Shown in pieces: positions 1-9,665 of a DNA stretch of 64,000 bases. The notes beneath the pieces are model-generated. The model searched no databases and was not told where the DNA came from. It worked only from the letters and a program-made list of their open reading frames with translations. How positions within the stretch are numbered: position 1 is the first letter of the stretch; each line of letters opens with the position of its first letter. Source of the stretch: Castellaniella sp. S9 (GTDB lineage: Bacteria; Pseudomonadota; Gammaproteobacteria; Burkholderiales; Burkholderiaceae_B); the NCBI RefSeq assembly GCF_027257175.1, contig NZ_JAPFGD010000002.1, positions 62,001 to 126,000 of the forward strand. The letters are read 5' to 3'. Made by a program: the position numbers and the translations under genes.

Positions 1-14
1 GATGCGCAGCCGGC

Positions 15-839
15 TCACGAGACCCTCCAGCGCTCGACGGTGCGCTTGAGCGGCTCGAGACACAGGTACTCGAAGGCGAGCAGCAGGCCCAGCACGGCCA
101 GGATCCAGCCCATGGAGGTCGGCGTGTCCAGTTGCGCGCGCGATACCGCCAGTGCGGCGCCGACGCCGTCGGCGGTGGTCAGCAGTTCCGCCATGACGAC
201 GACCTTCCAGGAGGCGCCCAGGGCCGTGACCCAGGAGGGAAACAGGTACGAGGCCATGTGCGGCAGGTACAAGTCGGTGAGCGTCATGCGCCAGGGCAGG
301 CGATAGGCGCGCGCCATGTCGCGCAGGCTGCCGTCCAGGGTGCGGGCGCCCTGCAACGCGCCCACGAAAACCACCGGCAGGCAGGCGACGAAGACCGTGA
401 ACACCGGCGTGGCGTCGCCCATGCCGAACCACAACATCGCCAGCACCAGCCAGGCGATCGGCGGCATGCCCAGCAGCACCGTGGCCAGTGGCCGCGCGAT
501 GATGGCCGCCGTCAGCGAGCGGCCGGCGACGAAGCCCAGCAGGCTGCCGACGCTCAGCGCGAGGCCCAGGCCGGTCAACGCGCGCCGGGCCGAGATCGTG
601 AGTTCGGGACGGGCGTCGCCCTGACCGATCATGGCGGCCAGGCGCTGCAGGGTTTCCAGGGGCCCGGGCAGGATGAGCGAGCCGTAGGCCTGCGCGCCCC
701 ATTCCCAGACGGCGCAGAACAGCATCAGGCTGGCGATGGCGCCCCAGCCGCTCCAGAGGTAGGCGAGGACCGCGCCCGCCGCGCGCGCCGGGCGGCCGGG
801 CCGCGCCTCGTCCCCGCGGTCGATGGCGGCCGGGCTCAA
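15..839 (-). CDS. ABC transporter permease (SsuC/TauC/NrtB-like)
   Basis: Inner-membrane permease of an ABC importer of the aliphatic sulfonate/taurine/nitrate type; it would move a small solute handed over by the periplasmic protein encoded immediately upstream. The 274-residue product is hydrophobic with about six membrane helices and an EAA-like cytoplasmic loop around 'ALGASWKVVVMAELL'. I start it at a TTG at 839, because this codon overlaps the TGA stop of the binding-protein gene (TTGA), a sign of translational coupling. The frame stays open well upstream, but that stretch reads as GC-rich nonsense antisense to the binding-protein gene. The partner ATPase gene, if present, lies before base 1. 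The substrate cannot be told from sequence. Confidence 0.85.
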   Translation of the reverse strand: MSPAAIDRGDEARPGRPARAAGAVLAYLWSGWGAIASLMLFCAVWEWGAQAYGSLILPGPLETLQRLAAMIGQGDARPELTISARRALTGLGLALSVGSLLGFVAGRSLTAAIIARPLATVLLGMPPIAWLVLAMLWFGMGDATPVFTVFVACLPVVFVGALQGARTLDGSLRDMARAYRLPWRMTLTDLYLPHMASYLFPSWVTALGASWKVVVMAELLTTADGVGAALAVSRAQLDTPTSMGWILAVLGLLLAFEYLCLEPLKRTVERWRVS

Positions 840-1876
840 GCGTAGAACGCCGCGTCGGGCAGTTTGCCGCCCACCAGGCCCGGCTGGTCGGCAAGCAGTT
901 GCTGGAAGAAGAACTCGAGCTCGGGTCGCGCCTCGCGCGCGCTGGCCAGGTGGCGCACCGAGGCCTGCATGGCATCGGCGACGGCCTCGGGAGTGACCAT
1001 TTCGATGTGGCGGGACACCAGTTCGCCGCAGGCTTGCGGGTTGGCCTCGCACCAGGCCTGCGAGCGGGCATAGGCCTCGCTGACGGCCGTCAGCAGCGCC
1101 GTGTCCTCGCGCGCCTGGCCCAGGGCGGCGATGCCCGCCTGGGGAATGCGCGCCGGGCGCGCGAGCACGCGGCCCCATTCCTCGGTGAGGCTGACGCTGC
1201 GGTAGAGGTCCGGCGCCACCGCCGACAGCGGGAAGGAATGGGTTTTGCGCAAGGCCACCGACACGGCCGGCTCGGCCAGCAGGGCGTGGTCCACCCGCCG
1301 CGTCAGCAGCAGCTGCATGGCGTCCATCGGGGTCGCGACGTAGCGGATCGTGAAGTCTTTCCGGGGATCCAGGCCCTGGCGCCTGGCCAGCAGGCTGAAC
1401 AGGATGTCGGGCATGTCGGCGCGAAAGGGCAGGGCGATCTCCATGCCCCGGAAGTCGGCCAGGGTGCGCATGTCGGGGCTGCGCGAGATCATCCACAACA
1501 TGCCCCACACCGAGACGTTCAGCAGCGTCAGCGGGATGCCGCGGTTATACAGATTGGCGCCGACGTTCGAGGGCACCGCCATGAAGTCGGCCGCGCCGTC
1601 GAGCGCCAGCGCCCGCAACTGGTCGGGGTTGGTCCACAGGTGGAATTCCACGTTCCGGGCCACCGGCGCCAGGGCGCCGGATTCCATCATGTGGATGAAA
1701 GGAAAGGAGACCGTGGCGGGCGGCCCCGACAGCACCAGGCGGTCGCGGGGCCCCTCGGCGGCCAGGGCGCGGGCGGCGGGCGACCCCGCCACGGCGAGGG
1801 CGGGCAGCAGGCCCAGGAGCGCGCGGCGGCGCGGGCGCGGCGCCGCCGGGGCGGTGGGGCGGGGGGAGGCAAACAT
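836..1876 (-). CDS. ABC transporter substrate-binding protein (NMT1/THI5-like)
   Basis: Periplasmic solute-binding component for the permease that follows. The 346-residue protein begins with a basic stretch (RPRRRALLG) and a hydrophobic Ala-rich segment, so export by the Tat or Sec route is likely. The rest fits the two-lobed NMT1/SsuA-like fold, with the 'AADFMAVPSNVGANLYNRG' segment typical of this group. It is first in the minus-strand operon and its stop overlaps the permease start. GGA lies about 12 bases before the ATG. Family assignment is secure; the ligand is unknown (sulfonates, nitrate or pyrimidine-like compounds are the usual ones). Confidence 0.85.
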   Translation of the reverse strand: MFASPRPTAPAAPRPRRRALLGLLPALAVAGSPAARALAAEGPRDRLVLSGPPATVSFPFIHMMESGALAPVARNVEFHLWTNPDQLRALALDGAADFMAVPSNVGANLYNRGIPLTLLNVSVWGMLWMISRSPDMRTLADFRGMEIALPFRADMPDILFSLLARRQGLDPRKDFTIRYVATPMDAMQLLLTRRVDHALLAEPAVSVALRKTHSFPLSAVAPDLYRSVSLTEEWGRVLARPARIPQAGIAALGQAREDTALLTAVSEAYARSQAWCEANPQACGELVSRHIEMVTPEAVADAMQASVRHLASAREARPELEFFFQQLLADQPGLVGGKLPDAAFYA

Positions 1877-1878
1877 AA

Positions 1879-1943
1879 TTGAGGATTCCTTTCGTTCTCA
1901 ATATTATTTCGCCGATTCCCCGGGGAGCCAATGACTATTGTCA
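1879..1943 (-). promoter_or_regulatory. Possible operator region upstream of the ABC operon
   Basis: The 110-base gap before the ABC operon is the most AT-rich part of the chromosomal segment. It holds an inverted repeat TTGAG (1879-1883) / CTCAA (1897-1901) and a second one, TGAC-TATT-GTCA (1932-1943), on whose minus strand a TTGACA hexamer can be read. A TAATAT-like box lies near 1901-1906, but the spacing to TTGACA is too long for a standard sigma70 promoter. This is a suggestion of regulator binding only; no family is assigned. Confidence 0.25.
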
Positions 1944-1986
1944 ATGAATAGGGCTGGAACCCCGCGCGCCACGGCCGCATGGCCGC

Positions 1987-3042
1987 TCAATCATCCGGTG
2001 GAGCCTGGTCCATGCGGCGCGCCCAGTCCGCCAGCGGCAGGGGCGGCTCCTGCGTCCAGATCCGCCGCAGCACGGTGGACAAGGCCTCCCGGCCGCGTTC
2101 GCTGGGCCAGCGTGTCGGCGTCACCGCCTGCCAGCGCCCGGCGGCGTCGCGCTCGGCCACGCGAAAGCGGAACGAGTACAGGCCGCTGGCCAGGCCCATG
2201 CGCAGGTCGGTCGCCACCAGCCGGCCGTCGATCTCGTCGTACCGCAGCCAGTCGCCGGTGAACCAGCGCAGTCCCTGCAGCGCCGGGATGTCCGCGGCGG
2301 CCTCGGCCAGGCCGCGATTCAGGGGCGCGCGCAGGGTTTCCGCGGGACCGCGATCCAGGAGGCCGGCGATGGCCTCGACCATATCGCCGTCCGCCGTGCG
2401 GGCCACGACCCGCCACAGCAGGATGCTGAAGGGCTCGGGCGTCGAGAACAGGGCTTCGACCCGGATGCCCTGTCGTTCGAGCTGGGCGTGCACCCGGTGC
2501 TCGATGACGGTCTTGAAGGCGACGGAGCAGGCCAGGTAGGCCGTGCTGATCGCCAGGGCCCAGCAGGCGATGCGCCGGTTGGCAGGACGCGCGCCTGTGG
2601 CCAGGCCGGCTGCGGCGGCCACCAGCAGCGGCAGGGTATAGAACGGATCGATGATGAAAATCGTCGACCAGGCGGTCGGCGTGGGGCGCCAGGGCCAGAA
2701 GAGCTGGGTGCCGTAGCTGGTGAAGGCGTCCAGCAGTGGATGGGTGACCAGGGTCAGGCACAGCGCCGCGAACAGCCACAGGCCTGTATAGCCTGGATGC
2801 GGCCGCAGGCGGCGCAGCAGCCAGGCCAGCAGGGCGGCCAGGGCGGTGAGCGTCAGCAGGGCGTGCGAGAAACCGCGATGATTGATCATGGCTGACAGCG
2901 GATCGGCGTGCCGGATGATGACGTCCAGGTCGGGCAGGGTCGCCAGGACCGCGCCCGCGACATAGGCCTTGCGGCCGTGCGCGCGTCCCAGCATGGCGCC
3001 GCAGATGCTGGCGCCGAGGGCGGCCTGGGTGATGGAATCCAT
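1987..3042 (-). CDS. Membrane-bound metal-dependent hydrolase (YdjM/DUF457 family)
   Basis: Predicted inner-membrane metal-dependent hydrolase of the YdjM/YbcI/DUF457 family; the physiological substrate is not known for the family. The 351-residue protein has the characteristic 'TLPDLDVI', 'NHRGFSHA' and 'HPLLDAFTSYGTQLFWPW' motifs, whose His and Asp residues are the probable metal ligands, and about four to five membrane helices in the first 190 residues. A soluble C-terminal region of about 160 residues follows. I prefer the ATG at 3042 over an upstream in-frame TTG at 3066, since family members start close to 'MDSITQAALG'. It stands alone, divergent from the MscS gene. Confidence 0.8.
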   Translation of the reverse strand: MDSITQAALGASICGAMLGRAHGRKAYVAGAVLATLPDLDVIIRHADPLSAMINHRGFSHALLTLTALAALLAWLLRRLRPHPGYTGLWLFAALCLTLVTHPLLDAFTSYGTQLFWPWRPTPTAWSTIFIIDPFYTLPLLVAAAAGLATGARPANRRIACWALAISTAYLACSVAFKTVIEHRVHAQLERQGIRVEALFSTPEPFSILLWRVVARTADGDMVEAIAGLLDRGPAETLRAPLNRGLAEAAADIPALQGLRWFTGDWLRYDEIDGRLVATDLRMGLASGLYSFRFRVAERDAAGRWQAVTPTRWPSERGREALSTVLRRIWTQEPPLPLADWARRMDQAPPDD

Positions 3043-3203
3043 GGTGTGGGGTCTCTGGCTTTTCAAAGGGGGTGGCGAGGGGTCTTTTATAGCCTATACG
3101 GCCACAGCCCCATCCCGCGCCGGTCTTGGGTCGCGAGGCGCTTGTCGGTACACTGACCCCTTCGGCCGGCCCGTGCCGCCGGCCGAGCGAATGGAGGAAA
3201 GAT

Positions 3204-4364
3204 TTGAACGATACACCACTCATCCAGGACCTCGTGTCCGCCTACCGTGAATGGCATACCGCGATCCTCGTCTTCGGCGTAGTGCTGGGCACTTTGCTCG
3301 CCGGCCTGGCCGTGCGCGCCCTCTTTGACCGCCTGGCGCGCCGGGTGGACGAGCTGCGCCACGTCTGGGCGCACGGCCTGTTGACCAGTGCCAGCACGCC
3401 GGCGCAGGTCGGTGTCTGGATCGTCGGCCTGGCCGCGGCGGTCCACGTCCTGCTGGACGTGCGCGAGGGCGCGGGGGACTCGACCCTGGCGCAGGCGGTC
3501 GGGCCGGCGCGCGACGTGGCGATCATCGGCGTGGCCATGTGGTTCCTGCTGCGCGTCGCCGGCCGCGTGCAGGACAACATGATGGCGCGGGCGCGGCATC
3601 GCGGCCACGAACTGGACCCCACGGCCGCGGACGCGGTGGGCAAGCTCGCGCGCGCCTCGATCGTCATCACCGCCATCCTGATGATGATGCAGACCCTGGG
3701 CTTTTCCATCGCCGGCCTGCTCGCCTTCGGCGGCGTGGGCGGCATCGCCATCGGCTTTGCCGCGCAAAGCCTGGTGGCCAATCTGCTGGGCGGGCTGACG
3801 ATCTTCGCCAGCCGCCCCTTCAAGGTGGGCGAATACATCATCATTCCCGGGACCGACCTCATGGGCGGTGTCGAGCACATCGGCTGGCGCGCCACGCGGC
3901 TGATCGGCTTCGACTGCAAGCCCTTCTACGTGCCCAATGCCATGTTCAACAGCGAGCCGGTCATCAACCACACGCGCATGACCGCCCGGCGCATCATGGA
4001 GGACATCCATATCCGCTACGCCGACATCGACGCGGTGCCCGCCATCGTCGCCGAGGTGCGAGCGATGCTGGGGGAACACCCCGGCGTGAAACACGATTTC
4101 TTTGCCTTCAACTTCAGCAGCTGCGGAAACTTCTCCCTGAAGCTGTTCCTGTACGCCTTCACCGTCACGACCGACTACAACGAGTACCTGGATGTCCAGG
4201 AAGACGTCCTGCTCAAGATCGCGGGCATCATCCGCCGCCACGGCGCCGAACTCACCGGCCCGGCCACGCGGGTGGACATCCCGCAATGGGAAGGCCCCGC
4301 GCCGGATCCGGCCCGGCAGGGCTTGGGCAATCAGCCGCTGCCGCCCTTGTCCTCGCCGGCCTGA
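3204..4364 (+). CDS. Mechanosensitive ion channel, MscS family
   Basis: Small-conductance mechanosensitive channel that opens under membrane tension and protects against hypo-osmotic shock. The product (386 aa) has about four membrane helices followed by the MscS signature, with the glycine/alanine-rich pore helix 'AFGGVGGIAIGFAAQSLVAN' and the beta-domain entry 'ASRPFKVGEYI', then a cytoplasmic alpha/beta domain. The start is taken as TTG at 3204, because a near-perfect ribosome site (GGAGGAAA, 3193-3200) lies just before it; an ATG at 3126 is in frame but has no such site. It is larger than E. coli MscS (286 aa), with extra N-terminal helices. Confidence 0.85.
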   Translation: MNDTPLIQDLVSAYREWHTAILVFGVVLGTLLAGLAVRALFDRLARRVDELRHVWAHGLLTSASTPAQVGVWIVGLAAAVHVLLDVREGAGDSTLAQAVGPARDVAIIGVAMWFLLRVAGRVQDNMMARARHRGHELDPTAADAVGKLARASIVITAILMMMQTLGFSIAGLLAFGGVGGIAIGFAAQSLVANLLGGLTIFASRPFKVGEYIIIPGTDLMGGVEHIGWRATRLIGFDCKPFYVPNAMFNSEPVINHTRMTARRIMEDIHIRYADIDAVPAIVAEVRAMLGEHPGVKHDFFAFNFSSCGNFSLKLFLYAFTVTTDYNEYLDVQEDVLLKIAGIIRRHGAELTGPATRVDIPQWEGPAPDPARQGLGNQPLPPLSSPA

Positions 4365-4514
4365 GCAGGGCTCCAGGCCTGGCCGTGGCGTCTACCGGGG
4401 CCTGGGCCTTGAAGGCGTGCGGGGGCGCCCCCATATGATGGTCCGTGCCGGCCGACTCAACGGCGGGCCGCCGCATCCGCATTGCCATCGACGATTCTTT
4501 GAATGAAGAGCACC

Positions 4515-6413
4515 ATGAGCCAAACCGAGACAACGCCCGAGACCCTGGGCTTCCAGGCCGAAGTCAAGCAGTTGCTGCACCTGATGATCCATTCCCTGTA
4601 CAGCAACAAGGAAATCTTCCTGCGCGAACTCGTGTCCAACGCGTCCGACGCGTGCGACAAGCTGCGCTTCGAGGCCATCGACCACCCCGATCTGCTGGCC
4701 GGCGACACCGAGCTGCGCATCCGCGTGACCTTCGACAAGGACGCGCGCACCCTCACCATCGCCGACAACGGCGTGGGCCTGTCGCGCGACGAGGCCGTCG
4801 CCAACCTGGGCACCATCGCCCGCTCGGGCACCCGTGAATTCTTTTCCCAATTGACCGGCGACAAGCAAAAGGACGCCCAGCTCATCGGCCAGTTCGGCGT
4901 GGGCTTTTACTCGGCCTTCATCGTGGCGGAAAAAGTCTCCGTGCGCAGCCGCCGCGCCGGCCTGCCGGCCGCCGAGGGCGTGCTGTGGGAATCCGACGGC
5001 CAGGGCGAGTTTTCCGTGTCCGCCGTCGAGCAGGCCGAGCGCGGCACCACCGTCACCCTGACCCTGCGCGCCGACGAGGACGAATTCCTGTCCGGCTGGA
5101 AGCTGCGCGAGATCCTGCGCCGCTATTCCGACCACATTTCCCTGCCCATCCAGATGCGCAAGGAGGAATGGGACGCCGAGAAATCCGAGCAGGTCGTCAC
5201 GGACGAGTGGGAAACCGTCAACCAGGCCAACGCCCTGTGGACCCGCGCCAAGGCCGACATCACCGACGAGCAGTACCGGGAATTCTACAAGCACGTCGCT
5301 CACGATTTCGAGGACCCGCTGGCCTGGACCCACAACCGCGTCGAGGGCCGCAGCGAATACACCCAGCTGCTGTACATCCCCAAGCGCGCGCCGTTTGACC
5401 TGTGGGATCGCGATGCCCGCCGCGGCGTCAAGCTCTACGTCAAGCGCGTCTTCATCATGGACGACGCCGAGCAGCTCCTGCCGGCCTACCTGCGCTTCGT
5501 GCGCGGCGTGGTCGATTCGGCCGACCTGCCGCTGAACGTCTCGCGCGAGATCCTGCAGGAAAGCCGCGACGTGCGCGCCATCCGCGAAGGATCCGCCAAG
5601 CGCATCCTGGGCCTGCTCGAGGACATGGCCAAGGACAAGCCCGATGAATATGCCGAGTTCTGGACGCAGTTCGGCCAGGTGCTCAAGGAAGGCGTGGGCG
5701 AGGACGCCGCCAACAAGGACCGCATCGCCGGCCTGCTGCGTTTTGCCTCGACCCAGTCCGACAGCCCGCTGCAGGCCGTGTCCCTGGCGGACTACGTGGG
5801 TCGCATGAAGGACGGCCAGGACAAGATCTACTACCTGACCGCCGATTCCTACGCGGCCGCCGCCCACAGTCCGCACCTGGAAGTGTTCCGCCGCAAGGGG
5901 CTGGAGGTCCTGCTGCTGTCCGACCGCGTGGACGAATGGATGCTGTCCTACTTGCGCGAATTCGACGGCAAGGCCCTGGCCTCGGTCGCCAAGGGCGGCC
6001 TGGACCTGGACGCCCTGGCCGACGACGAGGAAAAGAAGCAGCAGGCCGAAGCGGCCGAGGCTTTCAAGCCGACCATCGAGCGCCTGAAGACGGCCCTGGG
6101 CGAGCGCGTCAAGGACGTGCGTGTCACGGCCCGCCTGGTCGACTCGCCCGCCTGCGTGGTGGTCGACGAGCACGAACTCAGCCCGCACCTGCTGCGCATG
6201 CTCAAGGCGGCCGGCCAGGACGCCCCCGAGGTCAAGCCGATCCTCGAGGTCAACCCAGGCCATCCGCTGGTCAAGCGCCTCGAGGCGCAGCCCGATGCCG
6301 CCTTTGGCGACTGGGCGGAACTGCTGCTGGACCAGGCCATGCTGGCCGAGGGTGCGGCCCTGAAAGATCCGGCCGCGTTCGTCAAGCGGATGAATGCTTT
6401 GCTGCTGGGTTGA
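4515..6413 (+). CDS. htpG: Molecular chaperone HtpG (Hsp90)
   Basis: Bacterial Hsp90, an ATP-driven cytosolic chaperone. The 632-residue product is of normal length and carries the GHKL ATP-binding motifs: '[15 protein letters not shown]' (N box), 'DNGVGL' (G1) and '[11 protein letters not shown]' (G2/lid), followed by the middle and dimerisation domains. ATG at 4515 is preferred to an in-frame ATG at 4503, because GAAGAG lies at the right distance before 4515 and orthologues begin 'MSQT...[11 protein letters not shown]'. No heat-shock promoter was recognised in the 150 bases upstream. A strong hairpin follows the stop. Confidence 0.95.
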   Translation: MSQTETTPETLGFQAEVKQLLHLMIHSLYSNKEIFLRELVSNASDACDKLRFEAIDHPDLLAGDTELRIRVTFDKDARTLTIADNGVGLSRDEAVANLGTIARSGTREFFSQLTGDKQKDAQLIGQFGVGFYSAFIVAEKVSVRSRRAGLPAAEGVLWESDGQGEFSVSAVEQAERGTTVTLTLRADEDEFLSGWKLREILRRYSDHISLPIQMRKEEWDAEKSEQVVTDEWETVNQANALWTRAKADITDEQYREFYKHVAHDFEDPLAWTHNRVEGRSEYTQLLYIPKRAPFDLWDRDARRGVKLYVKRVFIMDDAEQLLPAYLRFVRGVVDSADLPLNVSREILQESRDVRAIREGSAKRILGLLEDMAKDKPDEYAEFWTQFGQVLKEGVGEDAANKDRIAGLLRFASTQSDSPLQAVSLADYVGRMKDGQDKIYYLTADSYAAAAHSPHLEVFRRKGLEVLLLSDRVDEWMLSYLREFDGKALASVAKGGLDLDALADDEEKKQQAEAAEAFKPTIERLKTALGERVKDVRVTARLVDSPACVVVDEHELSPHLLRMLKAAGQDAPEVKPILEVNPGHPLVKRLEAQPDAAFGDWAELLLDQAMLAEGAALKDPAAFVKRMNALLLG

Positions 6414-6423
6414 TCAGGCCGCG

Positions 6424-6451
6424 CCGGCGATCTTCGCAAGGGGATCGCCGG
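6424..6451. terminator. Hairpin between convergent htpG and ampD
   Basis: A 9-bp perfect inverted repeat, CCGGCGATC (6424-6432) / GATCGCCGG (6443-6451), fills the gap between the convergent htpG and ampD genes. It lacks a T tract, so it may act as a bidirectional transcription barrier rather than a textbook intrinsic terminator. Confidence 0.45.
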
Positions 6452-7042
6452 TCAACCCGGGCCCTGGCCGAAGCGTCCCCAATCAAACGCCGGCCCCGGG
6501 TCGGTCTTGCGTCCGGGCGCGATGTGCTCGTGCCCCTGCACCCACTGGATCGGATGGCGCGCCCGGATCGCGGCCGCCAGCGCCTGCAGGCGCGCGTACT
6601 GCGCGTCCGTGTAGGGCAGGGTGTCGGTGCCCTCCAGTTCAATCCCGATGGAAAAATCGTTGCAGCGTTCCCGCCCGCGGAAGGTGGAGACCCCCGCATG
6701 CCAGGCACGCAGCGTGGTCGGCACGAACTGCACGATCGTCCCGTCGCGGCGGACCAGGAAATGCGCCGACACCCGCAGGTCGCGAATGTTCTCGAACCAG
6801 GGATGGGCCGTGAAATCCAGCCGGTTCTGGAAGAATTCGATGACGGCGTCGCCCTGGAACACGCCGGGCGGCAGGCTGATGTTGTGGATCACCAGCAGGC
6901 TGGGATCCTCGCCGCCGGGGCGTTCGTCGTGGTTGGGCGAGGGGCGGCGCAGGACGCCGGCCGCGGGCGCCAGCCAACCTGAGTCCTCGATGGCCAGCGC
7001 GGTCCCGCCAGCCGCGGCGGCGGCGCGGGCCGGTGGAGTCAT
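6452..7042 (-). CDS. ampD: 1,6-anhydro-N-acetylmuramyl-L-alanine amidase AmpD
   Basis: Cytosolic zinc amidase that cleaves anhydro-muropeptides during peptidoglycan recycling; loss of AmpD induces AmpC in many bacteria. The 196-residue product has the Amidase_2 fold. By comparison with E. coli AmpD the zinc ligands are His53 ('VIHNISL'), His171 ('GHEHIAPGRKTDPGP') and Asp181. The ATG at 7042 overlaps the TGA of the upstream PP0621-like gene (ATGA), which fixes the start and implies coupling. It is the last gene of a three-gene minus-strand operon with the ypjD-like gene. Confidence 0.93.
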   Translation of the reverse strand: MTPPARAAAAAGGTALAIEDSGWLAPAAGVLRRPSPNHDERPGGEDPSLLVIHNISLPPGVFQGDAVIEFFQNRLDFTAHPWFENIRDLRVSAHFLVRRDGTIVQFVPTTLRAWHAGVSTFRGRERCNDFSIGIELEGTDTLPYTDAQYARLQALAAAIRARHPIQWVQGHEHIAPGRKTDPGPAFDWGRFGQGPG

Positions 7043-7290
7043 TTCTTCAGGCCCAGGCGCGCGTGCTCGGCGCTGCACCAGGTCTTGCCCTGGCTCATGA
7101 AGGCCTCAGCGCGCGGCAGATAGATCTGGCAGTGCTCGCAGCGCACCATGGAGTGGGCCGTGCCCGAGCCCGCGTCGCGCTCCGGGCGCGGCGGCGGCGC
7201 GCTGCGCTCGCGTGCATTGCGGTGGGTGACCATGCGCGCGACCAGCATGACGCCCAGGATGATGACGATCCAGATCAGTAATTTAGCCAA
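7039..7290 (-). CDS. PP0621 family protein (small zinc-ribbon-like membrane protein)
   Basis: Short membrane-anchored protein of unknown function (PP0621 family). One N-terminal helix ('LLIWIVIILGVMLVARMV') is followed by a charged linker and a C-terminal pair of cysteine motifs ('VRCEHCQIYLP' and 'TWCSAEH') that could hold a metal. I use a TTG start at 7290, because it lies inside the last codons of the ypjD-like gene (8-base overlap) and puts the helix at the very N-terminus, giving 83 residues. The stop overlaps the ampD start. Function unknown; the conserved linkage to ampD suggests an envelope role. Confidence 0.75.
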   Translation of the reverse strand: MAKLLIWIVIILGVMLVARMVTHRNARERSAPPPRPERDAGSGTAHSMVRCEHCQIYLPRAEAFMSQGKTWCSAEHARLGLKK

Positions 7291-8134
7291 GCGTGCCCCG
7301 CTGGAGGATGACGTCGAGGACGAAGCGGCTGCCGGTGTAGGACAGCAGCAGGAATGCGAACCCGGCAAGCGTCCAGCGCAGCGCCGTGCGCCCGCGCCAG
7401 CCTTTGATGTGGCGGCCGGCCAGCAACACGCCGAAGGTCGCCCAGGACAGCAGGGTAAAGACGGTCTTGTGATCCATGGGCAGCGCAGGCCCGCCCAGGC
7501 GCAGCGACACCTGGATGCCGGTGACCACCGTGAGGGTCAGCACCGCGAAGCCGATCCAGATCAGCCGGAACAGGAGTTGCTCGAGCACCAGCAGCGGCGG
7601 CATGGACTCGAGGGCGCGGGCAAAGACGTCGCGCCGGTCCTCGGCCTGGACCGGGCGGTGCAATTGGCGATCGAGGGCGGTCATCAGCATCGCATGCAGC
7701 GCGGCCACGGTGATCAGGCCGTAGGCCGTCATGGCGATCAGCAGGTGCGTGCGCAGCCAGTCGTTGTTGGCGTGCGGCACCAAGTGGCCTTGCGGAAAGG
7801 CGGCGGCCAGCAGGCAGGTGACGGCGGCGGCGGGCAGGAGCAGCAGCAGAACGCTGTCGATGCGCAGCAGGAAATTCTCGATCCAGAAGACGATCATGCC
7901 CAGCCAGACGGCGGTGGACAGGGCCAACGCCCAGCCCAGGTGCAGGCCTTGGGGTACGATGATGGCCAGGGCGATGCCCGCGCCGTGCAGCCCGATGGCG
8001 CCCAGCACGCAGAGGCGGCCGATCGCCTTGCTGGGCTGGCCAGCCTGGCCGCGCGCCAGCGGCCGCCAGCGGGCGGCCGTCAGCACGCCGTAGGCCAGCG
8101 CGGCGAGCAAGTGAAATACAATGCTTGCAGACAT
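7283..8134 (-). CDS. CcsA/YpjD-like cytochrome c assembly family membrane protein
   Basis: Inner-membrane protein of the CcsA/CcmC-type cytochrome c assembly family, closest in context to E. coli YpjD, which also lies beside ffh. The 283-residue product has eight or so membrane helices and the conserved C-terminal 'MDHKTVFTLLSWATFG' and 'GWRGRTALRW' segments. Conserved histidines could bind heme, but no function is established for YpjD. It heads the minus-strand operon with the PP0621-like gene and ampD and is divergent from ffh, with which it shares a 94-base intergenic region. Confidence 0.8.
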   Translation of the reverse strand: MSASIVFHLLAALAYGVLTAARWRPLARGQAGQPSKAIGRLCVLGAIGLHGAGIALAIIVPQGLHLGWALALSTAVWLGMIVFWIENFLLRIDSVLLLLLPAAAVTCLLAAAFPQGHLVPHANNDWLRTHLLIAMTAYGLITVAALHAMLMTALDRQLHRPVQAEDRRDVFARALESMPPLLVLEQLLFRLIWIGFAVLTLTVVTGIQVSLRLGGPALPMDHKTVFTLLSWATFGVLLAGRHIKGWRGRTALRWTLAGFAFLLLSYTGSRFVLDVILQRGTLG

Positions 8135-8228
8135 AGTCCCCTTGGGTGTCCGGCGAGCGGCGTGCGCTCAAAAACGCCTATTTTATGCGCTGCCCGCCCG
8201 ATCAACCAGTTTCAGCGAATCCATCATC

Positions 8229-9644
8229 ATGCTCGACAACCTCACCAATCGCCTGTCCCGCATCGTCAAGACCATGCGCGGCGAGGCGCGCCTGACCGAG
8301 GCCAACACCCAGGAGATGCTGCGCGAGGTGCGCATGGCCCTGCTGGAGGCCGACGTGGCCCTGCCGGTGGTGCGCGATTTCGTCGCCCGCGTCAAGGACC
8401 GCGCCCTGGGCCAGGAGGTCGCCGGCAGCCTCAATCCCGGCCAGGCCCTGGTCGGCGTCGTGCACAAGGAACTGACCGCGCTGATGGGCGGCGACCTGGG
8501 CGCCGAGGCGGGCGAATTGTCCCTGGCCGCGCAGCCGCCCGCCGTGATCCTGATGGCCGGCCTGCAGGGCGCGGGGAAAACCACCACCAGCGGCAAGCTC
8601 GCCAAGTGGCTCGCCGAGGGCGAGCACATCCAGCATGGCCGCAAGACCGGCCGCAAGAAAGTCCTGCTGGTCAGCGCCGACGTCTACCGCCCCGCGGCCA
8701 TCGACCAGCTGCGCACCGTCGCCGCCCAGGTCGGCGTGGATTTCCTGCCCACCGATCCCTCGCAGAAGCCCGAGGACATCGCCCGGCAGGCCTTGGATCA
8801 CGCGCGCCGCCATCACTACGACGTGCTGCTGGTCGACACCGCCGGCCGCCTGGGGATCGACGAGGCCATGATGGCCGAGATCAGCGCGCTGCATGCGCTG
8901 CTCGATCCCGTCGAGACCCTGTTCGTGGTCGATGCCATGCAGGGCCAGGATGCGGTCAACGTCGCCCGCGCATTCTCCGAGGCGCTGCCGCTGACCGGCG
9001 TGGTCATGACCAAGCTCGACGGCGACGCCCGCGGCGGCGCGGCCCTGTCGGTGCGCCACATCACCGGCAAGCCCCTGAAGTTCGTCGGCGTCTCGGAAAA
9101 GCTCGACGGCCTCGAGCCTTTCCACCCCGAGCGCATGGCCCAGCGCATCCTCGGCATGGGCGACATCGTCTCGCTGGTCGAGCAGGCCCAGCGCAACATC
9201 GACGCCGCCGAGGCGCAGAAACTGGCCGCAAAGCTCAAGTCCGGCGATCGCTTCGACCTCAACGATTTCCGCGATCAGCTGCAGCAGGTGAAAAAACTGG
9301 GCGACATGGGCTCGCTGCTGGAAAAACTGCCGGCGCAATTCGCCCAGGCCGCCTCGCAGATCCAGGGCGGCCAGGCCGACAAACAATTAGGCCGCACCGA
9401 GGGCATCCTCAATTCCATGACCCCGCTCGAGCGCGCCAAGCCCGAACTCATCAAGGCCTCGCGCAAGCGCCGCATCGCCGCCGGCGCGGGCGTGCCCGTG
9501 CAAGAGGTCAACCGCCTGCTCAAGCAGTTCGAGCAGATGCAGGGCATGATGAAGCAGATGAAGAAAGGCGGCATGGCCAAGATGATGCGGGCCATGGGCG
9601 GCATCAAGGGGATGGGCCGGGGCGGTTTCGGCGGCTTTCGCTAG
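8229..9644 (+). CDS. ffh: Signal recognition particle GTPase Ffh
   Basis: Protein subunit of the bacterial signal recognition particle; it binds 4.5S RNA and signal sequences and docks with FtsY to deliver nascent membrane proteins. The 471-residue product has the N domain, the GTPase G domain with 'GLQGAGKTTT' (P-loop), 'DTAGRLGIDE' and 'TKLDGDARGG', and a C-terminal methionine-rich M domain ('EQMQGMMKQMKKGGM'). The ATG at 8229 gives the standard N-terminus ('MLDNLTNRLSRIVKTMRG'); an upstream in-frame extension is antisense to the ypjD-like promoter and is rejected. The 4.5S RNA gene is not in the window as far as I can see. Confidence 0.96.
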   Translation: MLDNLTNRLSRIVKTMRGEARLTEANTQEMLREVRMALLEADVALPVVRDFVARVKDRALGQEVAGSLNPGQALVGVVHKELTALMGGDLGAEAGELSLAAQPPAVILMAGLQGAGKTTTSGKLAKWLAEGEHIQHGRKTGRKKVLLVSADVYRPAAIDQLRTVAAQVGVDFLPTDPSQKPEDIARQALDHARRHHYDVLLVDTAGRLGIDEAMMAEISALHALLDPVETLFVVDAMQGQDAVNVARAFSEALPLTGVVMTKLDGDARGGAALSVRHITGKPLKFVGVSEKLDGLEPFHPERMAQRILGMGDIVSLVEQAQRNIDAAEAQKLAAKLKSGDRFDLNDFRDQLQQVKKLGDMGSLLEKLPAQFAQAASQIQGGQADKQLGRTEGILNSMTPLERAKPELIKASRKRRIAAGAGVPVQEVNRLLKQFEQMQGMMKQMKKGGMAKMMRAMGGIKGMGRGGFGGFR

Positions 9645-9665
9645 GTCCGACGTGGCGGCGCGGCC

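Noticed and set aside
840-1508. Upstream in-frame extension of the ABC permease (total about 497 codons)
   Set aside because: It runs antisense-frame through the binding-protein gene and reads as Arg/Pro/Ala-rich GC shadow; the TTG at 839 overlapping the upstream stop is a better start.
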